Shown here: positions 5,683 to 11,573 of the stretch, piece after piece | Position numbering within the stretch: position 1 is the stretch's first letter | How the letters are laid out: the number at the start of each line of letters is the position of its first letter | NCBI GenBank assembly: GCA_050015355.1 | Contig: JBEKBO010000134.1 | Location: 1 to 11,573, forward strand | DNA: 11,573 nt | DNA from: CAWBRT01 sp050015355 | GTDB taxonomy: Bacteria > Acidobacteriota > Terriglobia > Terriglobales > Acidobacteriaceae | Reading direction: 5' to 3' | Translations under genes and position numbers: made by a program | Notes under the pieces: generated by a model | The model's database searches: none | What the model was told of the DNA's origin: nothing | The model's input: the letters and a program-made list of their open reading frames with translations, nothing else

Positions 5683-5698
5683 CGCCCGCGAACGGGCG
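5683..5698 (-). promoter_or_regulatory. Leader stem-loop upstream of the dehydrogenase start
   Basis: In the leftward transcript CGCCCG-UUCG-CGGGCG makes a perfect 6-pair, GC-only stem with a UUCG loop. It ends about 21 bases before the ATG and just upstream of the Shine-Dalgarno AAGGG. It could stabilise the message or keep the ribosome site open. No riboswitch family was recognised. Confidence 0.45.
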
Positions 5699-5873
5699 AT
5701 AGAAATTTTCGTCACAACTCCCGCCAGAAATTACTATTGCCTATGAGGAAATATGGGTTCTGCCCCAACACGCGCAACTGCGACGCGTGCCGGGGACCCC
5801 ATGACGGGGCGCACCTGGTTCAGGAATCGGTGTATGCCGCGTTCACCACGGCTTCGACGATCACACCTTTCGC

Positions 5874-5890
5874 TAAACTGGTCTAGTTTA
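5874..5890. promoter_or_regulatory. Operator-like palindrome upstream of the aldo/keto reductase
   Basis: TAAACT (5874-5879) and AGTTTA (5885-5890) are perfect reverse complements with a 5-base centre. Read on the minus strand the core is TAGACCAGTTTA, which resembles the TAGACC/GGTCTA-type sites of some TetR-family repressors of reductase genes. It lies 54-70 bases before the TTG start and about 215 before the divergent dehydrogenase ATG, so it could control one or both. No regulator gene is within the window next to it. Confidence 0.4.
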
Positions 5891-5933
5891 CCTGAACCGG
5901 TGTGCCGAAATCGTGGAAACAAATTCATCTGCT

Positions 5934-5939
5934 GGGAGG
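5934..5939 (+). promoter_or_regulatory. Ribosome binding site fixing a TTG start
   Basis: GGGAGG ends five bases before TTG 5945. It is the strongest Shine-Dalgarno near the gene, and the only start-like codon at the correct distance is TTG. The next ATG in frame (6005) would cut off the conserved first beta-hairpin. Confidence 0.7.
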
Positions 5940-5944
5940 CATCA

Positions 5945-6826
5945 TTGAGCAACACACGGCAAGTAACGGCAAGCGCCAGTGGGACCGTAACCTTCGGCGG
6001 CGAAATGACGGTGAACCGGCTTGGATTCGGCGCCATGCGAATTACAGGCGAAGGCATCTGGGGGCCACCCAAGGACCGCGCAGCCGCATTGGCAACGCTG
6101 CGCCGCGCCGTCGAGCTGGGCGTCAACTTTATCGACACCGCCGACTCCTATGGACCCGACGTTAGCGAAGAACTGATTGCCGAAGCGCTGGCGCCGTATC
6201 CGCGAGGCGTGGTGATTGCCACCAAAGGCGGCTGGCTGCGGGTAGGGCCGGGCCAGTGGATTCATGATGCGAGCCAAGGCCATCTGCGCCAGGCGGTCGA
6301 GGGCAGCCTGAAGAAGCTTCGCCTCGAGCGCATCGATTTATATCAGCTTCATATGCCCGATCACGCGATTTCTTTCGAGGCCTCGGTGGAAACGTTGGCC
6401 GAGCTGCGCTCGCAAGGCAAGATCCGCCTCATCGGACTCTCCAACATCACGCGGGAGCACATCGAGCGCGCCCGCAAGATCGTGCCGATTGTCTCCGTGC
6501 AGAACCGCTATAGCTTTGCCGATCAGGAGTGGGACTACGTCGTCGACTATTGCGAGCGCAACGGAATCGTCTTCATTCCCTGGGCTCCGCTTGGATTCGG
6601 CATGACGAACGATTCTGTCGTGAGCCGGATCGCCAAGGCGCATCAGGCTACTCCGAGACAGGTTGCCGTGGCATGGGCCTTGCAGCGCTCGCCGATGATT
6701 CTGCCGATTCCGGGAACCTCATCGCCCGCGCACGTGGAGGAAAACATCGCCGCCGCTTCCTTGCGCCTGAGCGATCAGGAGTTCCGGGAATTGCTGTCGG
6801 TGAAGAGACAGTTCACCACGCGGTAG
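5945..6826 (+). CDS. Aldo/keto reductase
   Basis: Aldo/keto reductases are monomeric or dimeric TIM-barrel enzymes that reduce aldehydes and ketones with NADPH. The 293-residue protein has the complete catalytic tetrad: D64 and Y69 in NFIDTADSYG, K94 in VIATKGG and H136 in LYQLHMPD. Before this comes TFGGEMTVNRLGFGAMRITG, the typical opening of bacterial family members. Later come IRLIGLSNI and VQNRYSF (barrel strands) and LPIPGTSSPAHVEENI (cofactor 2'-phosphate loop, residues about 255-270). The natural substrate cannot be predicted. The frame is open upstream to an ATG at 5753, but that stretch has no family similarity, and the TTG with its strong ribosome site gives the usual length. It is divergent from the dehydrogenase gene, so shared control of two NAD(P)H-linked oxidoreductases is possible. 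Confidence 0.92.
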   Translation: MSNTRQVTASASGTVTFGGEMTVNRLGFGAMRITGEGIWGPPKDRAAALATLRRAVELGVNFIDTADSYGPDVSEELIAEALAPYPRGVVIATKGGWLRVGPGQWIHDASQGHLRQAVEGSLKKLRLERIDLYQLHMPDHAISFEASVETLAELRSQGKIRLIGLSNITREHIERARKIVPIVSVQNRYSFADQEWDYVVDYCERNGIVFIPWAPLGFGMTNDSVVSRIAKAHQATPRQVAVAWALQRSPMILPIPGTSSPAHVEENIAAASLRLSDQEFRELLSVKRQFTTR

Positions 6827-6866
6827 AGCTGTTTCCGGGTTGGTGTCCAAAACTTCCCAAGCGGAA

Positions 6867-6958
6867 TGTCATGGCGACCGGAGCGAAGCGGAGTGGAGCC
6901 ACCCTTTGTTTTTCGCTAGGAAGGAACAAAAGGTGGCTCGACTTCGCTCGCCATGACA
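6867..6958. repeat. Long imperfect palindrome, REP/MITE-like, between convergent genes
   Basis: The left arm starts TGTCATGGCGACCGG and the right arm ends CGCTCGCCATGACA. Their outermost 11 bases are exact reverse complements. Inward, GAGCGAAG and GGAGCCACCCTTTGTT pair with CTTCGCTC and AACAAAAGGTGGCTC, leaving small bulges of three to five bases. The whole 92 bases could fold into one long hairpin. The 'TGTCAT...GAGCGAAG' theme is a common dispersed palindrome in Acidobacteriota and other genomes (from memory, not checked). Here it sits where the reductase and URO-D genes converge and probably ends transcription both ways. Confidence 0.75.
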
Positions 6959-6979
6959 GTCTGATATGCCGGAATATAC

Positions 6980-8146
6980 CTACCCGGGAACTGCCTTAGA
7001 CTTGTTTCGCAGTGTGGGCGCGAGCGCTTCGGCTATCCGGTCGACGGCGGCCCGCGTTAGCGGCAGCTCCGCCTTTTCCAGCACGGAGGTCAACGCCAGC
7101 AGGTTTTCGTTCGAGACCAGATTCTCGGTCGACGCCGCGATCGCCACGCGCTCGCCGGAGCCCGCTTCCCGCAGCAATTCGAGAGCGCAGCGCTCGGTTG
7201 CCGCAGGACCTTCGAGATAGGCGGAGCTGGGGAATCCGATCCAGAGCACCTTGCCGGGCCACGCCGCCAGCGCCTCCCGTATGGAAAGGTCGCCCATCGG
7301 CGGCGGATGGATGGCTTCGATGATGTCGATGGGAGTCCTGCCGATCAGCTCTTGCAGATTTTTCAGCCGGCCATCCATGTGGCACGCCATCAGCTTGCCC
7401 GCACGATGCAGCGGCTTGGCCTGTTTTTCATATTCGGGCATGAAGTAACGCGCGAACAGCTTCGGATTGGCGAGCACGCCGTCGATGTTGTCTCCGCACC
7501 ACGCGACCGGCGCGGGCGATTTTGCGGCAATCTCCTCGTAGAGCGGCTCACGGGCCTTGGAAACCGCCTGGCACAGTTCTTCCACCAGGTCGGGATAGTC
7601 GGCCATATGGAAAAAGAAACGGCCTTCTTCGCTGCCGAGCCAGTGAATCATCAGCATCTGCATGGGCGAGTGCGGCAGTTGATCGAGCACGACACCGTCT
7701 TCGCCCAGCCATTCCATCGCCTGCTCGACGCCGAAGTAGTCGGCGACGTACTCCGTGTGCTCGACGATGTATTTCAGCACCGTGTAGTCCGCCGGAACCT
7801 TCAGCAGGCGTTCGGTTATCCAGGGCTGATGCCCTTTCCAACTGCGCGTTCCCTTCCAGTTTCCGGTGCCGGGCTCGCGCAACTCGTCCTCGTAGATGGC
7901 GCCCACGGGAGTGGAGAAGGTCCGCCGGACGACGGCGCGGCCTTTTACGACCGTCCGCTTTTCCTCTACGTCGACGCCGTGCAGTCTCTCCGCATATGGC
8001 GGACGAAGCCAGCAGACGCCCATGCCGCGGTTGCGGCACTCGCGCTCCGCCCGCCCGGTTTGACAGTGACGCCAGAAGTGGAAAAAGGGCAACTTGTCTG
8101 TCCGCTGCCCGCGGCTGGCGGCGAGGATGCGTTCACGATAGTTCAT
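6980..8146 (-). CDS. Uroporphyrinogen decarboxylase (URO-D) family protein
   Basis: URO-D-family TIM barrels include HemE and many corrinoid-dependent methyltransferases. This 388-residue protein starts MNYRERILAASRGQRTDKLPF, typical of the family's non-HemE branch, and lacks the PVWxMRQAGRY signature of HemE. Visible barrel features are AWCGDNIDG (about 216-223), LMACHMDGR (252-260) and IIEAIHPPPMGD (275-286). The H-x-D-G at 256-259 stands where methyltransferase members bind zinc with H-x-C, so zinc or substrate binding there is an inference. No corrinoid-binding protein or reductive activator is nearby, so substrate and cofactor remain unknown. ATG 8146 has GGAG about six bases before it. 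It starts 21 bases after the rsh stop on the same strand and is probably cotranscribed with it. A heme role is unlikely. Confidence 0.82.
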   Translation of the reverse strand: MNYRERILAASRGQRTDKLPFFHFWRHCQTGRAERECRNRGMGVCWLRPPYAERLHGVDVEEKRTVVKGRAVVRRTFSTPVGAIYEDELREPGTGNWKGTRSWKGHQPWITERLLKVPADYTVLKYIVEHTEYVADYFGVEQAMEWLGEDGVVLDQLPHSPMQMLMIHWLGSEEGRFFFHMADYPDLVEELCQAVSKAREPLYEEIAAKSPAPVAWCGDNIDGVLANPKLFARYFMPEYEKQAKPLHRAGKLMACHMDGRLKNLQELIGRTPIDIIEAIHPPPMGDLSIREALAAWPGKVLWIGFPSSAYLEGPAATERCALELLREAGSGERVAIAASTENLVSNENLLALTSVLEKAELPLTRAAVDRIAEALAPTLRNKSKAVPG

Positions 8147-8167
8147 GGCAACTCCGGGAGGAAAGGT

Positions 8168-10384
8168 CTACAGCTTCTGTATGCGCTGCACTTCGTGGAC
8201 ACCGGGGATTTTGCGTAGCCCGGTAACGATCCGGTTCAGGTGGGAGACATCGGCGATATCGAGCACCACGTCAATAAAGGCGTTTGTGCTTTCGTTGGAG
8301 CCCGCCTCGATGTGACGGATGTTGGTATCCGCGTCGCCGATCACGGCAGTTACCTGCTTGAGAATGCCGGCGCGGTCGTCGCTGGTCACCGTTAACTTCA
8401 CCGGATAGGAAGGCGCGGAGCCGGCGATTCGAGGTTCCTTTGCCGACCACTCGACGTCGATGCGGCGCTCCGGTTCGTACATAAGGTTTTCGACATTGGA
8501 ACAGCGTTTAGAATGCACGGCAACGCCCTTGCCCCGGGTAACGTAGCCCACAATCTCTTCACCGCGGATGGGGTTGCAACAGCGGGCGCGATAGACCAGC
8601 AGATCGTCGTGCCCGCGGACCTTCAGGGTGGAGTTATCACCGCCGAAGACGCGTTTAACGACGCTGGCCAGCGTGCCCGTGGTCTCGCCGTCGCCGCCCG
8701 TCTCGGGTGTGCCGGCGGGAATCACCTTGCCCAGCACCGTCTTGGCCGAATACTTGCCGTAACCGATGGCGGCCATCAGGTCGTCAGCCCGCGAAAGGCC
8801 GTACTCGGATGCCACCTTCTGGAGGTCGGCGTCCTTGATGTCCTTGATGGCGATGCGATACCTGCGCGCCTCTTTTTCCATCACCTTGCGGCCGATTTCA
8901 ATGGCGCGTTCGCGCTGGTGGATATTGAGCCAATGCTTGATTTTTTGCCGCGCGCGCGAAGACTTCACCACGGCCAGCCAATCGCGGCTGGGGTTGTGGC
9001 CCGCCTGGGTCAGAATCTCAACGATGTCGCCGGAGCGCAATTTATAGCGCAAGGGAACCATGCGCCCGTTGGCCTTTGCCCCCACGCAGCGTTCGCCCAC
9101 CTCGGTGTGAATCGCGTAGGCAAAATCGATGGCCGTGGCGTCGCGCGGCAGGATCACGACTCTCCCCTTGGGCGTGAAGGTGTAGACCTCCTCCGGATAG
9201 AGGTCGATCTTCAGCGTCGAAAGGAACTCGCTCGGGTCCACCATGTCGCGCTGCCACTCGACGACCTGCCGCAGCCAGGACAGACGCTGCTCGTCGCGCG
9301 CCGTAATCGGGCCGTCCTTGTATTTCCAATGCGCCGCAATCCCCTCCTCCGCCATCTTGTGCATCTCTTCGGTGCGTATCTGAACCTCGAAGGGATATCC
9401 GTCTTCGGTGATCACCGTGGTGTGCAGCGATTGGTAGAGATTGGGACGCGGCATGGCGATGAAGTCCTTGATGCGGCCGGGAACCGGACGCCATGCGTTG
9501 TGAATGATGCCGAGCGCGGCATAGCAGTCATTGACGGAGCGGGTGACAATTCTCAGCGCCAGCAGGTCATACATCTGATCGACCGAGATCTTCTGCCGTT
9601 GCAGCTTCTGATAGATGGAGTGCATTCGCTTGATGCGCGAATCCACGTGCGCCTGAATATTGTTTTCCTTCAGCTTGGCGCTGATCGTTCCTTCCATCCT
9701 GGCCAGCAGCCGCTCGCCATCCTTGCGTTTGGCCTCGACCAGCTCGTAAACCTGCTTGTAGCCGACCGGATCGACGTAAGGGAATGCCAGATCTTCGAGC
9801 TCGCCGCGCACCTTGCCCATGCCGAGACGATGCGCCAGCGGAGCGTAAATCTCCAGCGTCTCCTTGGCGATCTTCACCTGCCGCTCGGGCGAGAGCGCTT
9901 GCAGAGTCCGCATGTTATGCAGGCGGTCGGCCAGCTTGATCAGCACTACGCGGATGTCGTCGACCATCGCCAGCATCATTTTGCGGACGTTTTCCGCCTG
10001 CGCCTCCTCGCGCGAGGCAAAGTCGATGCGGCTGATCTTGGTGACGCCTTCGACGATGTGCGCCACCTGCTCGCCAAATTTTTCCTGGATCTGCTCGGTG
10101 GTCACCGAGGTATCTTCCACCGAGTCGTGCAACAACCCGGCGGCGATGGAGGTGGTATCCAACCGCATTTCCGCCAGGATGATGGCTACTTCCAGGGGGT
10201 GAACCAGGTAGGGCTCGCCGGTCGCGCGCTTCTGACCGCTGTGATTTTCCAGCGAGAACTCGTAGGCGCGGCGTACGATCTCCAGATCGTCATTCGGACG
10301 GTTCTCCCGGGCGATTTTGAGTAAGTCTCGAAACCGGGTCACCGTCAAAACATTCGTCGCGATCTGTTGCCGCAACGTCGCCAT
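8168..10384 (-). CDS. rsh: Bifunctional (p)ppGpp synthetase/hydrolase (RelA/SpoT homologue)
   Basis: Rsh makes ppGpp and pppGpp from ATP and GDP/GTP and also degrades them, driving the stringent response. The 738-residue protein has the full long-RSH layout. The HD hydrolase (about 30-190) has H62, H86-D87 and E90-D91 in LLHDSVEDT, and D153 in LADRLHNM. The synthetase (about 240-355) has GRIKDFIAMPRPNLYQSLH and E333 in FEVQIRTEEMH. TGS follows (about 393-458), then a helical region, a zinc-finger domain with RARCCNPIRGEE and HSKRCSN (C602, C603, H624, C628), and ACT (about 660-738). RIKD (304-307) is the bifunctional RxKD type, not the acidic ExDD of synthetase-only RelA, and the intact HD site supports hydrolysis. 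ATG 10384 has no Shine-Dalgarno, but TATAAT lies five bases before it, suggesting a leaderless message. The URO-D gene follows; the epimerase gene is divergent. Confidence 0.96.
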   Translation of the reverse strand: MATLRQQIATNVLTVTRFRDLLKIARENRPNDDLEIVRRAYEFSLENHSGQKRATGEPYLVHPLEVAIILAEMRLDTTSIAAGLLHDSVEDTSVTTEQIQEKFGEQVAHIVEGVTKISRIDFASREEAQAENVRKMMLAMVDDIRVVLIKLADRLHNMRTLQALSPERQVKIAKETLEIYAPLAHRLGMGKVRGELEDLAFPYVDPVGYKQVYELVEAKRKDGERLLARMEGTISAKLKENNIQAHVDSRIKRMHSIYQKLQRQKISVDQMYDLLALRIVTRSVNDCYAALGIIHNAWRPVPGRIKDFIAMPRPNLYQSLHTTVITEDGYPFEVQIRTEEMHKMAEEGIAAHWKYKDGPITARDEQRLSWLRQVVEWQRDMVDPSEFLSTLKIDLYPEEVYTFTPKGRVVILPRDATAIDFAYAIHTEVGERCVGAKANGRMVPLRYKLRSGDIVEILTQAGHNPSRDWLAVVKSSRARQKIKHWLNIHQRERAIEIGRKVMEKEARRYRIAIKDIKDADLQKVASEYGLSRADDLMAAIGYGKYSAKTVLGKVIPAGTPETGGDGETTGTLASVVKRVFGGDNSTLKVRGHDDLLVYRARCCNPIRGEEIVGYVTRGKGVAVHSKRCSNVENLMYEPERRIDVEWSAKEPRIAGSAPSYPVKLTVTSDDRAGILKQVTAVIGDADTNIRHIEAGSNESTNAFIDVVLDIADVSHLNRIVTGLRKIPGVHEVQRIQKL

Positions 10385-10389
10385 AACTG

Positions 10390-10395
10390 ATTATA
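10390..10395 (-). promoter_or_regulatory. -10 hexamer giving a possible leaderless rsh transcript
   Basis: A perfect TATAAT on the minus strand ends five bases before the rsh ATG. Transcription would then start at or next to the A of the ATG. A weak -35 candidate (TTTATC) lies 17 bases upstream. No Shine-Dalgarno stands at a working distance from ATG 10384. Confidence 0.45.
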
Positions 10396-10485
10396 GCTGG
10401 CCTCGGAGGAAGGATAAAGCGCGACGTGCATCTAATAGGCTTGTCGGCTTTGTCGGTCATAACCTTTCGCGAAAATGGTCTCACT

Positions 10486-11394
10486 ATGCGAATTCTGGTC
10501 AGCGGCAGCTCTGGTCTGGTGGGCAGCGCGCTTGTGCGTAAGTTGAAGGGCAGTGGCAGCGAGGTGGGACGCCTGGTGCGCACAACCCGTGCCACCAAGC
10601 CACTCGATGTCTTCTGGAAGCCGGGCGAGTTGCTCGATCCGGAGCTGATTTCCGGTTTCGACGCCGTGGTCCACCTCGCCGGCCGCAACCTGGCAGGACG
10701 CTGGAGCGGCCAGATGAAGCGCGAGATCCGCGAGAGCCGGCTGCTGGGCACGGCCACCATCTCCCGCGCCGTGGCTGCCGCTTTTCGCGCCGGTGGCAGA
10801 CCCTCGGTCCTGGTAAGCGCTTCCGCCATCGGGTTTTACGGCAGCCGAGGCAGCGAGCTGCTCACCGAATCCAGCTCCAGCGGCATGGGCTATCTTGCCG
10901 AACTCTGTCGTGAGTGGGAAGCGGCTGCCAGCCCGGCGGCTGCGGCCGGAGTGCGGCTGGTGCTGCCACGCTTAGGGGTGGTTCTGAGCGGCGAGGGTGG
11001 GGCGCTGGCCCGCTTGCTGCCGATCTTCCGGCTCGGCTTCGGCGGACGCGTCGGCAATGGCCGCCAATACTGGAGCTGGATCACCCTTGAGGATGTCGTC
11101 GCGTCCATCGAGTTTGCGATTGCCACCCCTTCGCTGTCCGGCCCGGTGAACCTGACCTCTCCGAACCCTGTCACCAATGCCGCGTTCACCGCAGCGCTGG
11201 CCCGCGCGCTGCGGCGTCCGGCCCTGCTGCCAGTCCCGGCGTTTGTTCTGCGTCTGGCGCTGGGAGAAATGGCCGATGAAGCTCTGCTTGCCAGTCAGCG
11301 CGGGCAACCGGAGAAGCTGCTGAACACCGGCTTTCACTTCGCCCATCCGCAACTGGACGAAGCCCTGGAGCAGCTTTGCGAAAGGCGCGGTTAG
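10486..11394 (+). CDS. TIGR01777-family NAD(P)-binding epimerase (YfcH-like)
   Basis: This is a member of the extended short-chain dehydrogenase/reductase group annotated as TIGR01777 or SulA/YfcH-type epimerase; no physiological reaction is established for most of the family. The 302-residue protein opens with MRILVSGSSGLVGSALVRKL, where G7, G10 and G13 form the GxxGxxG nucleotide loop. Then come AVVHLAGRNLAGRWS (about 60-74), SASAIGFYG and GRQYWSWITLEDVV. The family usually has WxWIHxxD in that last place, and here Thr replaces His. The final 50 residues (VPAFVLRLALGEMADEALL, then LNTGFHFAHPQLDEAL) are the DUF1731 tail. ATG 10486 matches the family N-terminus exactly; an in-frame ATG at 10426 adds 20 unrelated residues. 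There is no clear Shine-Dalgarno. It is divergent from rsh across 101 bases. Confidence 0.9.
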   Translation: MRILVSGSSGLVGSALVRKLKGSGSEVGRLVRTTRATKPLDVFWKPGELLDPELISGFDAVVHLAGRNLAGRWSGQMKREIRESRLLGTATISRAVAAAFRAGGRPSVLVSASAIGFYGSRGSELLTESSSSGMGYLAELCREWEAAASPAAAAGVRLVLPRLGVVLSGEGGALARLLPIFRLGFGGRVGNGRQYWSWITLEDVVASIEFAIATPSLSGPVNLTSPNPVTNAAFTAALARALRRPALLPVPAFVLRLALGEMADEALLASQRGQPEKLLNTGFHFAHPQLDEALEQLCERRG

Positions 11395-11406
11395 GAATTC
11401 AATTCC
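11394..11406. terminator. Short inverted repeat right after the epimerase stop
   Basis: GGAATT-C-AATTCC is a perfect 6-1-6 inverted repeat overlapping the last base of the TAG. As RNA it would close with a small loop, GGAAT-TCA-ATTCC. A T-run (TTTT) comes about 25 bases later, too far for a textbook terminator. Confidence 0.25.
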
Positions 11407-11460
11407 GGGGCTTAGGGATTCGGGTTTTCCAGTTACTGGTGAGAAGGGGATTTGAACGAA

Positions 11461-11488
11461 GCCGCTGGCGCGGCGGACGCATTCGCGT
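11461..11488. repeat. Two adjacent small hairpins before the right-end recombinase
   Basis: GCCGC-TGGC-GCGGC (11461-11474) and ACGC-ATTC-GCGT (11477-11488) are two perfect short stem-loops in a very GC-rich stretch. They lie 60-90 bases before the probable recombinase start. They could belong to the element end or its leader; no target-site duplication can be judged from one end. Confidence 0.35.
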
Positions 11489-11532
11489 GCGGCGAGGCGG
11501 GCCGTAGCTGAGTTGCGCTAAGTTGTGTCGCA

Positions 11533-11540
11533 GAGGAGGA
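11533..11540 (+). promoter_or_regulatory. Strong ribosome binding site before the right-end GTG
   Basis: GAGGAGGA stands seven bases before GTG 11548, an almost ideal Shine-Dalgarno and spacing. It is the strongest in the window together with that of ahpC. Confidence 0.6.
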
Positions 11541-11547
11541 ACTCTCT

Positions 11548-11573
11548 GTGACCCATCTACGCCAGATCATGCT
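11548..11573 (+). CDS. Start of a probable tyrosine recombinase / integrase (cut by window end)
   Basis: Only eight codons and part of a ninth are present: GTG, then THLRQIM, then a partial codon. The peptide MTHLRQIM resembles the opening of tyrosine-recombinase genes carried by insertion sequences and integrative elements in Acidobacteriota and related groups, where an N-terminal SAM-like helix follows (from memory). The ribosome site GAGGAGGA and the hairpins just upstream fit a mobile-element boundary near 11400-11530. Eight residues cannot prove the family, and any other gene remains possible. Confidence 0.4.

Noticed and set aside
5753..5944. N-terminal extension of the aldo/keto reductase from ATG 5753
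   Set aside because: The extra 64 residues have no family similarity and span the operator-like palindrome. TTG 5945 has a strong ribosome site and gives the normal length.
6980..8146. HemE (heme-pathway uroporphyrinogen decarboxylase)
   Set aside because: The N-terminal HemE signature with the catalytic arginines is missing, and the protein is longer than HemE.
7307..8218. 303-codon plus-strand open frame across the URO-D gene
   Set aside because: It is antisense to a gene with clear family motifs, and has no motif or ribosome site of its own.
8513..10324. Very long open frame (603 codons) on the plus strand across rsh
   Set aside because: It is antisense to a gene with complete RSH domains and catalytic motifs. 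Its translation has no recognisable domain, so it reflects GC-rich codon use in rsh.
11434..11456. tRNA-like 3' end on the minus strand (TTCAAATCCCC...CACCA)
   Set aside because: The T-arm does not pair beyond one base pair, and the distance to ACCA is three bases too short. It is neither a tRNA nor a clear att copy.

Overview
The window is a GC-rich, densely packed piece of bacterial chromosome. It holds ten complete protein genes, a likely partial gene at the left edge and the first codons of a probable recombinase at the right edge. Gene content fits a soil-type bacterium, with Acidobacteriota my best guess: a Mycobacterium-like AhpC with an AhpD partner, an archaeal-type RNase HI, a glutamine-variant CPBP protease, and a palindromic repeat of the 'TGTCATGGCGA...CGAAG' kind. 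That assignment is inference from family resemblance. No rRNA or tRNA gene and no CRISPR array was seen.

Left part (1-3323). A probable C-terminal gene fragment (1-128) is followed by about 315 AT-richer bases with no gene. These hold a perfect 12-base palindrome, a leftward promoter-like pair and two DnaA-box-like 9-mers. A small RNase HI gene (444-848, +) converges on a leftward block. Read in transcription order, the block is perR (3323-2853), ahpC (2802-2263), ahpD (2159-1590) and a short cysteine-rich PAS protein (1460-879). The first three form a peroxide-defence unit: PerR senses peroxide, AhpC reduces it, and AhpD may recharge AhpC in place of AhpF. The PAS protein carries two separate four-cysteine clusters and no output domain. 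It lies 129 bases beyond ahpD on the same strand, so a redox role is plausible but unproven.

Middle part (3324-6979). An AT-rich divergent region carries a candidate PerR box and leads rightward to a 61-residue basic protein (3503-3688). Next come a leftward CPBP-family membrane protein (4436-3711) and a leftward tartrate/D-malate dehydrogenase (5661-4600), separated by a cluster of inverted repeats. A rightward aldo/keto reductase (5945-6826) starts at TTG behind a strong Shine-Dalgarno, with a 17-base operator-like palindrome upstream. A 92-base imperfect palindrome separates it from the converging next gene.

Right part (6980-11573). A bifunctional (p)ppGpp synthetase/hydrolase gene (10384-8168) runs leftward into a URO-D-family gene (8146-6980) only 21 bases downstream, probably as one transcript. 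A TATAAT hexamer sits five bases before the rsh start codon, suggesting a leaderless message. Divergent from rsh is a TIGR01777-type epimerase (10486-11394). The last 150 bases hold short hairpins, then a strong ribosome binding site and a GTG that opens a reading frame resembling the start of tyrosine recombinases, so the window probably ends inside a mobile element.

Most of the region is ordinary housekeeping and stress-response content. The best leads are the double-tetracysteine PAS protein beside the peroxide operon, the rsh/URO-D pairing, and several unexplained inverted repeats. I did not find clear evidence of a wholly new multi-gene system.
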